A stretch of DNA of 17,703 nucleotides from Caldiserica bacterium UBA646 (GTDB taxonomy: Bacteria > Caldisericota > Caldisericia > Caldisericales > Caldisericaceae), in assembly GCA_002299965.1 (NCBI GenBank), contig DBOM01000076.1:973-18675 (forward strand), given 5' to 3'. The position numbers and the translations under genes are program-made. This document shows positions 8,094-13,822 of this stretch, piece by piece; the first letter of the stretch is position 1; each line of letters begins with the position of its first letter. The notes below the pieces were generated by a model that was given only the letters and a program-made list of their open reading frames with translations, made no database searches and was not told the DNA's origin.

Positions 8094-8121
8094 ATTATAT
8101 TACTCAATTTTTCCATGTCAA
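8094..8121 (-). promoter_or_regulatory. Consensus promoter of the pilM operon
   Basis: On the minus strand TTGACA (8121-8116), a 16-nt spacer and TATAAT (8099-8094): both hexamers are perfect. Transcription should begin near 8087, giving a leader of about 107 nt before the pilM GTG. It starts just downstream of the pilD stop, so pilM-O need not depend on pilD transcription. Confidence 0.82.
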
Positions 8122-8133
8122 GTTTTAAATTCT

Positions 8134-8910
8134 CTAAAAATTAAAAAAAGATAAATAAAAAGATAAAAATTCAAAACCATACAACAGCATAATATATGCA
8201 GCAATTGCAAGAAATGGGCCAAATGGCATTGTATCGCTTCTTTTTTTCCTCATAAAAAGTATTGCAATTACTCCTCCTATACCTCCAATTATAACCGAAA
8301 TAAACAATGCGGCAATAGAAAATTTCAATCCAAGAAACGCACCAATCATAGCCCCCAATGTTGCATCACCCTGTCCCATTCCTCTTCCACGCGTAACCAG
8401 TATAATTAATACAAAAAATCCGCCCATGACAAGCAATCCGTACAAGGAATCTAAAAACATTGTTTTGCCCTGAATAATAGCAAAAATCAACCCTATAGCT
8501 GCGCCGGGTATCACAACGATATCCGGAACAACCCCGTCAAATATATCGATAAAGCTAACGGTAATGAGTAAACCTGAAAATACGACATATTTTAAAAGAT
8601 TAAAAGACCAGCCGTATTTCAAAGCAACGCCCATAAAGGCAAGTCCTGTAACCAGCTCTATAACAGGATACCTTACGGGAATTTTATGCCCACAATAACG
8701 GCATTTGCCGTGAAGCATAATGTAGCTCAATAAGGGTATTAAATCATACCACTTTAAAGAGTGTTTGCATTCAGGACAATGCGAAGCAGGATAAACAATG
8801 GATTCACCTTTTGGCACACGATACACCAAAACATTAATAAAGCTTCCTATTATTAACCCCAACACGAAGCTAAAAAAAGACAAAAAAACTCCATTTCTCA
8901 GCAACATCAT
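8134..8910 (-). CDS. pilD: Prepilin peptidase / N-methyltransferase (A24A)
   Basis: 258 residues, polytopic. N-terminal methyltransferase region with two CxxC pairs (C45, C48 in HCPECKHSL; C70, C73 in CRYCGHKIPVRYP). Aspartyl protease residues are the Asp in SFIDIFDG (D122) and GQGD (D182), plus the late PFGPFLAIA motif. It cleaves and methylates prepilins at the membrane. I place the start at ATG 8910 (M-M-L-L-R-N-G) rather than ATG 8955: it gives the usual short lead into the first span (FVLGLIIGSFINVLVYR) and fits a promoter whose predicted start is at 8910. Neither ATG has a Shine-Dalgarno site. Its 5' end is duplicated as a remnant at 14868-14947. Confidence 0.94.
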   Translation of the reverse strand: MMLLRNGVFLSFFSFVLGLIIGSFINVLVYRVPKGESIVYPASHCPECKHSLKWYDLIPLLSYIMLHGKCRYCGHKIPVRYPVIELVTGLAFMGVALKYGWSFNLLKYVVFSGLLITVSFIDIFDGVVPDIVVIPGAAIGLIFAIIQGKTMFLDSLYGLLVMGGFFVLIILVTRGRGMGQGDATLGAMIGAFLGLKFSIAALFISVIIGGIGGVIAILFMRKKRSDTMPFGPFLAIAAYIMLLYGFEFLSFYLSFFNF

Positions 8911-8916
8911 ATATTT

Positions 8917-8944
8917 AGTATAAACAATTATTTTATAGTTACAA
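8917..8944 (-). promoter_or_regulatory. Promoter of pilD, apparently leaderless
   Basis: On the minus strand TTGTAA (8944-8939), 16-nt spacer, TATACT (8922-8917), then six bases and the ATG at 8910. The expected +1 coincides with the A of the start codon, leaving no room for a ribosome binding site. Confidence 0.55.
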
Positions 8945-8966
8945 AATCTATTCATCGCAAGTTAAA

Positions 8967-9172
8967 TCAAAAAGTAGAACTTTCTAAAAATCTCTCTAAA
9001 TTCTTCCCAAAAATTTTATCTCTCAGTATTGCACCATATAATTTTCTATACGAAACTCATTTGATTGCCTCACTTAAATTATATGCAAGACTAACAAAAG
9101 ATACCATTGTTTTTATTTTGTTATTACATCTCTTTCTTTTTTGTGGTCGTTGCGTTGTCTTTTCCTAGCCAT
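8967..9172 (-). pseudogene. Degenerate reading frame, family not recognised
   Basis: From ATG 9107 one frame reads MVSFVSLAYNLSEAIK, a TGA (9059-9057), then continues in the same frame as VSYRKLYGAILRDKIFGKNL and ends FLESSTF at TGA 8969-8967. Upstream, a neighbouring frame from ATG 9172 gives MARKRQRNDHKKERDVITK and would join the first by one indel in the A-rich stretch. The composition after the internal stop still looks protein-like, suggesting a recently decayed gene, perhaps the tail of a transposase-like protein, though that is a guess. The rest of the 383-nt gap between the pilD frame and the ATPase gene holds only the ATPase promoter and leader. Confidence 0.4.
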
Positions 9173-9259
9173 TGCATATCACGGAAAACAGCTTTCCTGC
9201 CCCTGTGCAATCCTTGCTCTAACAATCAAAAATAAAAAATTAGATCATCATACTTCGGT

Positions 9260-9287
9260 TTGAAGAATAAAAAAATTTTGATATAAT
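9260..9287 (+). promoter_or_regulatory. Extended -10 promoter for the MinD-type ATPase operon
   Basis: TATAAT (9282-9287) is preceded by TG at 9279-9280, an extended -10. TTGAAG (9260-9265) at 16-nt spacing is a fair -35. Predicted start near 9294. Confidence 0.75.
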
Positions 9288-9292
9288 AAAAA

Positions 9293-9323
9293 CAATGAAA
9301 GTTAGGTAAACCTAATATCATTG
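9293..9323. promoter_or_regulatory. Nested palindrome, candidate metal-regulator operator or leader hairpin
   Basis: TTAGGT (9302-9307), AA, ACCTAA (9310-9315) form a 14-bp dyad. CAATGA (9293-9298) and TCATTG (9318-9323) form an outer arm. It begins at the predicted transcription start and ends just before the ribosome binding site AAGGAG (9325-9330). From memory, 6-2-6 TTAGG..CCTAA dyads are typical of DtxR/MntR-family operators. Such a repressor is not encoded in this window, so the regulator is inferred. Confidence 0.6.
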
Positions 9324-9338
9324 AAAGGAGTATAGTGT

Positions 9339-10193
9339 ATGTGGATATCTGTTGCAAGTGGAAAAGGTGGCACCGGCAAGACAACAGTTGCCGTAAGTCT
9401 TGCTTTGTCTAATAAAAATACGATATATGTTGATGCAGATGTAGAAGAACCTAATGGTTTCTTATTTATTAAACCTGTAATTAAAGAGGAATTTTCTTAT
9501 ACGGAACTTATTCCGTTAATTAATCAAAATAAGTGTACCTTTTGTGGAAAATGTGCTGATGCATGTGTTTATAAGGCAATTGCTATATTAAAACCTGTTA
9601 AAAAAGCAATATTTTTCCCTGAGCTTTGTCATAGTTGTGGATTGTGTTCGTTTGTATGCCCTGTAGAAAATGCCATAGAGGAAGTTCCAAAAGAAAAAGG
9701 CAAGATAAGAAAAGGAGAAAAAAACGGGCAGTTATTTATTGAAGGGATTTTGAATGTTGGTGAAGCATCTGGCACGCCACTCATCAGAGGTATGAAAAAA
9801 TATATACCCCACGATGATAGAGATGTAATTATTGATTCTTCGCCAGGTACAAGCTGTCCTGTAGTAGAATCTGTTGGAGATACTGATTTTGTACTCCTGG
9901 TAACAGAGCCAACACCATTTGGATTAAACGATTTAAAGCTCGCCATAGAGATGATAAGAGAAATGAAACTTCCATTTGGTATCCTGGTGAATAAACACGA
10001 GGAAGGAAACAGTTTAATAAGAGATTATGCAAGAGAAGAGAAAATCACTATCCTCGGGGAAATTCCATTCAGTAGAGAAATAGCAGAGGCTTATTCTAAG
10101 GGAATACCTGTTGTTGACATTTTGCCTAATGGGGAAAAATTCTTTGTTAACATTATGGAAAAGATCCGGAAAGGAGTTAATACAAGTGGATAG
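9339..10193 (+). CDS. MinD-superfamily P-loop ATPase with inserted 2[4Fe-4S] ferredoxin domain (first copy)
   Basis: 284 residues. Deviant Walker A GKGGTGKTT (8-16) with signature K9 and K14, switch I region YVDADVEEPNG, Walker B-like VIIDSSPGTSCP (D166) and the nucleotide-base segment VTEPTPFG. Inserted between are two CxxCxxCxxxC sets: C66, C69, C72, C76 and C97, C100, C103, C107, predicted to bind two [4Fe-4S] clusters. Family COG1149-like; related to Mrp/ApbC/NBP35 cluster carriers and to MinD-type partners of the Desulfovibrio orange protein. Cytoplasmic. Good ribosome binding site AAGGAG 8 nt before the ATG. It overlaps the second copy by 8 nt, so the two proteins probably pair as a heterodimer. 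Confidence 0.93.
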   Translation: MWISVASGKGGTGKTTVAVSLALSNKNTIYVDADVEEPNGFLFIKPVIKEEFSYTELIPLINQNKCTFCGKCADACVYKAIAILKPVKKAIFFPELCHSCGLCSFVCPVENAIEEVPKEKGKIRKGEKNGQLFIEGILNVGEASGTPLIRGMKKYIPHDDRDVIIDSSPGTSCPVVESVGDTDFVLLVTEPTPFGLNDLKLAIEMIREMKLPFGILVNKHEEGNSLIRDYAREEKITILGEIPFSREIAEAYSKGIPVVDILPNGEKFFVNIMEKIRKGVNTSG

Positions 10194-11073
10194 AGCAAAA
10201 GAAATAGTAATTTTAAGTGGAAAAGGAGGAACAGGCAAAACAACTTTAGCTGCAAGCCTCTCAAAACTTATTCCCGATAAGGTAATTGTTGATGCAGATG
10301 TAGATGCTTCAGACCTTTTTATTCTCCTTAAACCCGATCTTTTAAGGCAAGATAAATTTAAGGGTGGATCTATTGCAAGTATTGACACGAAGAAATGTAT
10401 TCAATGCGGCGAATGTGAAAAAAAGTGTCGTTTTAACGCAATTAGTAGAAACAAAGAAGGGAGCTTTGTAGTTGATTCTTACAAGTGCGAAGGCTGTGAA
10501 TTTTGTACATATGTATGCCCTGTTAATACAATTAAGATGAATCCACAAATTGTAGGTAATTGGTATGTATCGGAAACGCCTTTCGGTACAATGGTACATG
10601 CGCGGCTTATACCAGGCGCAGAGAATTCGGGGAATCTTGTAGCATTAGTAAAACGCGAAGCTCAACTTATTGCAAAGAAAAAAGGACTGAAGAGTATTAT
10701 TGTTGATGGCCCCCCGGGTATTGGTTGTCCTGTTATTTCTTCATTGTCCGGTGCGGCCCTCGCCTTAATCGTCACAGAGCCTACTTTATCAGGGATTCAT
10801 GACCTCGACAGAATTTTGGCTACGTGTAAACAATTTAATGTGAACACAAAAATTATAATTAATAAGGCAGATATAAATCAAAGTAACACGGAAAAGATCC
10901 AACAATTTGCCAATAAAAATGGTTTGGAAATAATGGGTAAGATTCCCTTTGACCGTTGTGTTGTAAAAAATCTCTCTAAGAACCTTACGCCTATCGATTC
11001 TGATAATTGTGGAGCCGTTAAAAAGGAGATAAAAAAAATATCTAATGATGTTTTGAAATATTTATCTGAATAA
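10186..11073 (+). CDS. MinD-superfamily P-loop ATPase with inserted 2[4Fe-4S] ferredoxin domain (second copy)
   Basis: 295 residues from GTG 10186, chosen because AAAGGAG (10170-10176) precedes it and the protein then aligns with copy one from its first strand; an upstream ATG at 10111 lies deep inside the first gene. Deviant Walker A GKGGTGKTT (12-20), VDADVDASD switch, Cys sets C71, C74, C77, C81 and C101, C104, C107, C111, Walker B-like IIVDGPPGIGCP (D174), then VTEPTLSG. All ATPase and cluster ligands are intact. It shares an operon with copy one. The role, inferred from relatives, is ATP-dependent transfer or reduction of a metal cluster for the NifX-like protein downstream. No convincing terminator follows. 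Confidence 0.93.
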   Translation: MDRAKEIVILSGKGGTGKTTLAASLSKLIPDKVIVDADVDASDLFILLKPDLLRQDKFKGGSIASIDTKKCIQCGECEKKCRFNAISRNKEGSFVVDSYKCEGCEFCTYVCPVNTIKMNPQIVGNWYVSETPFGTMVHARLIPGAENSGNLVALVKREAQLIAKKKGLKSIIVDGPPGIGCPVISSLSGAALALIVTEPTLSGIHDLDRILATCKQFNVNTKIIINKADINQSNTEKIQQFANKNGLEIMGKIPFDRCVVKNLSKNLTPIDSDNCGAVKKEIKKISNDVLKYLSE

Positions 11074-11254
11074 ATCTAACTTCAAACAAGAGACTATTTA
11101 AAAAAGCTTTGTTTTTTGTTCCTTGATTTATATCATTTTTTAATTTTCTTTTTTTAATTTTTTATTACACATATGAAATAATTGTTACTACTAAACCGAT
11201 ATCCCTGATTTATACAACTAAGAATATGCCTGTTTGCAAGTAATTGGATCAGGC

Positions 11255-11278
11255 GTTATTTGTGATGCTATAAATAAC
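11255..11278. repeat. 7-bp inverted repeat in the ATPase-fur gap
   Basis: GTTATTT (11255-11261) and AAATAAC (11272-11278) flank a 10-nt loop. A T-rich run follows, so a weak AT-only terminator for the ATPase operon is possible, though it lies about 180 nt beyond the stop. The rest of the 328-nt gap (11074-11401) holds T-rich sequence with no coding frame, the next inverted repeat, and the fur promoter. Confidence 0.35.
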
Positions 11279-11317
11279 ATTCTTTTTTAATCTCCTTTTA
11301 TTCCAATTAAAAAGAAT
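11279..11317. repeat. Long AT-rich inverted repeat upstream of the fur promoter
   Basis: ATTCTTTTTTAAT (11279-11291) pairs with ATTAAAAAGAAT (11306-11317) with one bulged T. It ends 17 nt before the -35 hexamer. It could be an upstream regulator site or an intrinsically bent UP-like element; the sequence does not decide. Confidence 0.4.
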
Positions 11318-11334
11318 TAAAGGTGTAATATATC

Positions 11335-11362
11335 TTGACAGAATAAAATATTTGGTTATAAT
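11335..11362 (+). promoter_or_regulatory. Perfect sigma70-type promoter of the fur/NifX-like operon
   Basis: TTGACA (11335-11340), 16-nt spacer, TATAAT (11357-11362). Both hexamers are exact. Predicted start near 11369, the first base of the Fur box. Confidence 0.88.
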
Positions 11363-11368
11363 TTAATT

Positions 11369-11387
11369 GATAATGAAAATCATTCTC
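11369..11387. promoter_or_regulatory. Fur box
   Basis: GATAATGAAAATCATTCTC matches the classical 19-bp Fur box GATAATGATAATCATTATC at 17 of 19 positions. It sits at +1 to about +19 of the promoter and 14 nt before the ATG of the Fur-family gene, so iron-dependent autorepression of the whole operon is the straightforward reading. Confidence 0.85.
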
Positions 11388-11401
11388 AAAGAGGAAGAAA
11401 A

Positions 11402-12220
11402 ATGAAAAAGGAAAGAAGATTTAGAAGCACGCAGCCGAGAGAAGTTGTACTATCTGTTTTAGAAAACAGCAATGATCATCTTACTGCTGAACAAATATTT
11501 GATACTGCGCGAAAAATCTATCCAGGGATTGGCTTTGCTTCTGTTTATAGAATTTTAAAGTTGTTTGAAGAGCAAGGTATTGTCGAGACGCTTAACGTAG
11601 GCTGGGGGAAAAGGTGTTTTCAATTGAAAAGACAAATGCATCCTGCAAGAATTCATTTAATCCATACTGAGTGCAACGAAATAGTAGATTTTTCAGATCA
11701 GGATAGAGAATTTAACAAAGCTATAGAAAAATTTAAAGAAACTCTTAAAAAAAAATATGCTTTTGACACTTCCGTTCTTGATATAAGAGTATTTGGAAGG
11801 TATGGTAAACAACAAAAAGGAGGTGAGAGTATGCCACTTGGAGATGGAACAGGACCTTTAGGTGAAGGGCCAATGACAGGAAGAAGAAGTGGTGGAGTAG
11901 GAAGAGGCCGTGGTGGAACAGGACGAGGACGTGGTGATGGAACAGGACGAGGACGTGGTGGCGGAATGGGAAGAGGAATTTCTCCTATTGCTCCGCCAGT
12001 TCAAAATAATACTGGTAGTTCTTTGAATACAGAGAATAGGGAAGTGGTAAATGCTATTTATGAAATTTTGCCAAAGACAAATTGTGGAGCATGTGATTAT
12101 CCTACATGCCAGGACTGTGCTCGTGCTATTGCAATGTGGGAAGCACCTTATGATGCATGTAAAGTGCTAAAACCTGAACAACAAGAAAGAATTAAAGAAA
12201 TTTCACAAAAAAGGAGGTGA
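11402..12220 (+). CDS. Fur-family repressor fused in frame to Gly/Arg-rich and [4Fe-4S] domains
   Basis: 272 residues. Residues 1-135 are Fur-like: winged helix with TAEQIFDTARK and recognition helix GFASVYRILKLFEEQG, then a dimerisation region. The usual HLxCxxC is HLIHTEC (H88, C91) and the C-terminal CxxC is absent, so the structural zinc site is degraded. Residues 144-160 (MPLGDGTGPLGEGPMTGRR) match the N-terminus of the next gene's DUF5320-like protein. Residues 166-192 are GRG repeats. Residues 222-256 match the PF04060 Fe-S motif: C228, C231, C236, C253 (C239 extra). An internal perfect Shine-Dalgarno site and ATG (11831) could yield a separate 129-residue Fe-S protein. One extra A in 11814-11818 would end the Fur part at a TGA, so fusion by indel or assembly error is possible. 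Confidence 0.85.
   Translation: MKKERRFRSTQPREVVLSVLENSNDHLTAEQIFDTARKIYPGIGFASVYRILKLFEEQGIVETLNVGWGKRCFQLKRQMHPARIHLIHTECNEIVDFSDQDREFNKAIEKFKETLKKKYAFDTSVLDIRVFGRYGKQQKGGESMPLGDGTGPLGEGPMTGRRSGGVGRGRGGTGRGRGDGTGRGRGGGMGRGISPIAPPVQNNTGSSLNTENREVVNAIYEILPKTNCGACDYPTCQDCARAIAMWEAPYDACKVLKPEQQERIKEISQKRR
11817..11833 (+). promoter_or_regulatory. Internal ribosome binding site and ATG inside the fusion gene
   Basis: AAGGAGGTGA (11817-11826) is the full anti-Shine-Dalgarno complement, 7 nt (from GGAGG) before ATG 11831, in frame with the Fur part. Internal initiation would make MPLGDGTGPL... through the stop at 12220. The same AAGGAGGTGA occurs at 12211-12220 before the next gene, where its TGA is the stop codon of this one. 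Confidence 0.8.
11915..11962 (+). repeat. 24-nt tandem duplication encoding GTGRGRG repeats
   Basis: Copies at 11915-11938 and 11939-11962 differ only in the last two bases; both begin GGAACAGGACGAGGACGTGG. Diverged partial copies flank them (from 11894 and from 11963). Length multiples of three keep the frame open. Confidence 0.85.
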
Positions 12221-12225
12221 GAAAT

Positions 12226-12591
12226 ATGCCAGGTGGAGACGGAACAGGGCCATTAGGCCAAGGATCTATGACTGGAAGAGGATTAGGATATTGTGTAGGT
12301 TATGCTAATCCTAGTTTTGTATGGGGCAGAGGTTATGGCAGAGGTCGAGGTTTTGGTAGAGGTTTTGGGGTTCGGAGATGGAGACGTAATCCTTACACTA
12401 ATCCCGTAAACCCTTACTATGCTACAGGTTATAATTATCCTGATTATAGAGAAGATTATTTTGCCCCTTATGGATATGGTGGCACGCCCTCTAAAGAAGA
12501 TGAGACTGCAACAATGCATAGCGCATTAGGAGAAATTTCAGATGCTCTCTCAGAAATTGAGAGAAGAATAACAGAATTAGAAAAGAAATAA
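12226..12591 (+). CDS. DUF5320-like Gly/Arg/Tyr-rich protein with coiled-coil tail
   Basis: 121 residues from ATG 12226; the GTG at 12217 lies within the ribosome binding site and is rejected. N-terminus MPGGDGTGPLGQGSMTGRG and GYCVGY (single Cys, C23) are typical of the DUF5320 family. RGYGRGRGFGRGFG (35-48) follows, then a Tyr/Pro-rich segment, and a predicted coiled coil at about 97-121 (EISDALSEIERRITELEKK). The family is found beside NifX-like and MinD-ferredoxin genes in anaerobes; no biochemical role is known to me. Perfect Shine-Dalgarno AAGGAGGTGA (12211-12220) overlaps the preceding stop. Its stop is 11 nt before the NifX-like start. Confidence 0.85.
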   Translation: MPGGDGTGPLGQGSMTGRGLGYCVGYANPSFVWGRGYGRGRGFGRGFGVRRWRRNPYTNPVNPYYATGYNYPDYREDYFAPYGYGGTPSKEDETATMHSALGEISDALSEIERRITELEKK

Positions 12592-12602
12592 GGAGGCCTT
12601 TT

Positions 12603-13103
12603 ATGATTATTTGCATAGCATCGAGCGAAACTACAACAGATGGAGTAATAAGTCCAATTTTTGGAAGATGTCCTTATTATATATTTTATGATACAGAGAA
12701 AGACAGCTATGAAGCATTATCTAATCCTGCGGTAACGATGGGAGGAGGTGCAGGTATTCAGGCAGCACAATTTGTTGTAAATAAAGGCGCCAAGACTGTT
12801 ATATCAGGAAATATTGGTCCTAATTCTGCTGGAGTTTTACAAAGCGCAGGCATTGAAATGATTACGGGAATTACAGGTCTTGTAAAAGATGCAGTAGCAA
12901 AATTCAAAAGTAATGAATTACACAGTACCGGTCGTGTAACACAAGCAGGGTACGGGATGAGAAGAGGATTCCAACAAGAAGCCCCATCCCAGAAAACAAC
13001 AATTTCAGGAGAGAACTTAGAGGTAATAAAGAATGATCTGAAGGAATTAGTTGAAAAGGTAAAAGAGTTAATAGAGAGGATGAATAAGCTGGAAGAAAAA
13101 TGA
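12603..13103 (+). CDS. NifX/NafY-type dinitrogenase iron-molybdenum cofactor-binding domain protein
   Basis: 166 residues. About 1-105 form the PF02579 domain: MIICIASSE, GVISPIFGRCPYYIFYD, GGGAGIQAAQFVVNKGAKTVISGNIGP in two stretches and GIEMITGITG. Relatives bind FeMo-co precursors (NifX, NafY, the NifB C-domain) or the Mo-Cu cluster of orange protein. Possible ligands here are C4, C23 and nearby residues; none is proven. About 137-166 form a coiled coil (VIKNDLKELVEKVKELIERM), unusual for plain NifX and similar in type to the tail of the preceding protein. No nitrogenase genes are nearby, so nitrogen fixation is not implied. AGGAGG overlaps the preceding stop; the stop overlaps the next start (ATGA). 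Confidence 0.92.
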   Translation: MIICIASSETTTDGVISPIFGRCPYYIFYDTEKDSYEALSNPAVTMGGGAGIQAAQFVVNKGAKTVISGNIGPNSAGVLQSAGIEMITGITGLVKDAVAKFKSNELHSTGRVTQAGYGMRRGFQQEAPSQKTTISGENLEVIKNDLKELVEKVKELIERMNKLEEK

Positions 13104-13822
13104 TACTTACTACTCTTTATGATAATGTTTCTTTGAACCCCCAATCTTCTTTAAAAGAAGACTGGGGGTTCTCTTTGTTTGTTCAAGAAGATGGTTATTC
13201 GATTCTTTTTGATACAGGAGCCAGCGGAAATATCCTTCTACATAATGCAAAAGCCCTTTCTATCTCTTTTCCTAACAAAATTTTCATTTCGCATTTTCAC
13301 TTAGATCATACAGGAGGATTAACCACTATATTAAAAAAAGATAGTGTAGTGTACTATCCGTATTCCTCTTTTGATTTAAGCAAAACCTTACAGAAGGCAG
13401 GAGCAAACTCTGTAAAAATAAAGGACACCCTTGAAATTTATCCTAATGTTTATTCTACAGGAGTGCTACATTTCCGTTCTGTTGCTAATGAGCAGGCACT
13501 TGTGCTTCAAAAATCGAATGGCTTGATTCTTATTGTGGGATGCTCCCACCCAGGCATACAAAATATTGTAGATTTTGTTACTGATAAATTTGGAAAATCC
13601 ATTTTTCTTCTTATAGGGGGCTTTCATTTACTCGGGAGAAATAGGTGGAAAATACGGAGAATTGCAGAAAATCTTTTTGAAAAAGTGTATTATATCGCAC
13701 CTTCCCATTGTACGGGAGAAACTGCAAAAAAGATTTTTAAAGATGTGTTCAAAGAGCGATTTATACAAAATGGTGTTGGTCGGACAATTAAAATAGAAGA
13801 TGAGAGGTTAAGTATAGAATAA
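13100..13822 (+). CDS. Metallo-beta-lactamase-fold hydrolase (COG1237-like)
   Basis: 240 residues. Metal-binding motif H65-x-H67-x-D69-H70 in ISHFHLDHTGGL, then H150 (GCSHPGIQN), H176 (GGFHLLG) and H203 (APSHCTGE), with D38 in LFDTGAS. GCSHPG, GGFHL and SHCTG mark the COG1237 group. Its studied relatives include MJ0301-type proteins linked to the ribofuranosyl-aminobenzene phosphate step of methanopterin synthesis; that activity is not implied here. A family member is often found next to MinD-ferredoxin and NifX-like genes. ATG 13100 overlaps the preceding stop by 4 nt; the stop TAA shares one base with the next ATG. A strong hairpin lies within codons 12-24. Confidence 0.9.
   Translation: MILTTLYDNVSLNPQSSLKEDWGFSLFVQEDGYSILFDTGASGNILLHNAKALSISFPNKIFISHFHLDHTGGLTTILKKDSVVYYPYSSFDLSKTLQKAGANSVKIKDTLEIYPNVYSTGVLHFRSVANEQALVLQKSNGLILIVGCSHPGIQNIVDFVTDKFGKSIFLLIGGFHLLGRNRWKIRRIAENLFEKVYYIAPSHCTGETAKKIFKDVFKERFIQNGVGRTIKIEDERLSIE
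13135..13171 (+). repeat. Long near-perfect hairpin at the start of the MBL gene
   Basis: GAACCCCCAATCTTCTTT (13135-13152) folds back on AAGAAGACTGGGGGTTC (13155-13171). The pairing is about 16 bp with one A-C mismatch and a tiny loop, and its base is five C-G pairs. A T-rich stretch (TCTCTTTGTTTGTT) follows, so it resembles an intrinsic terminator or attenuator placed inside a coding region. Confidence 0.8.

Noticed and set aside
9183..9197. GGAAA / TTTCC hairpin upstream of the ATPase operon
   Set aside because: Five pairs, no T-run and no link to a promoter or gene start.
12283..12519. Minus-strand frame opposite the DUF5320-like gene
   Set aside because: A shadow of repetitive Gly/Arg codons: no ribosome site, and a repetitive Ile/Ser/Thr composition produced by the complement.
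12603..13103. Reading the NifX-like protein as evidence of nitrogen fixation
   Set aside because: No nifHDK, nifB, nifE or nifN is present; the MinD-ferredoxin context fits ORP-type loci better.
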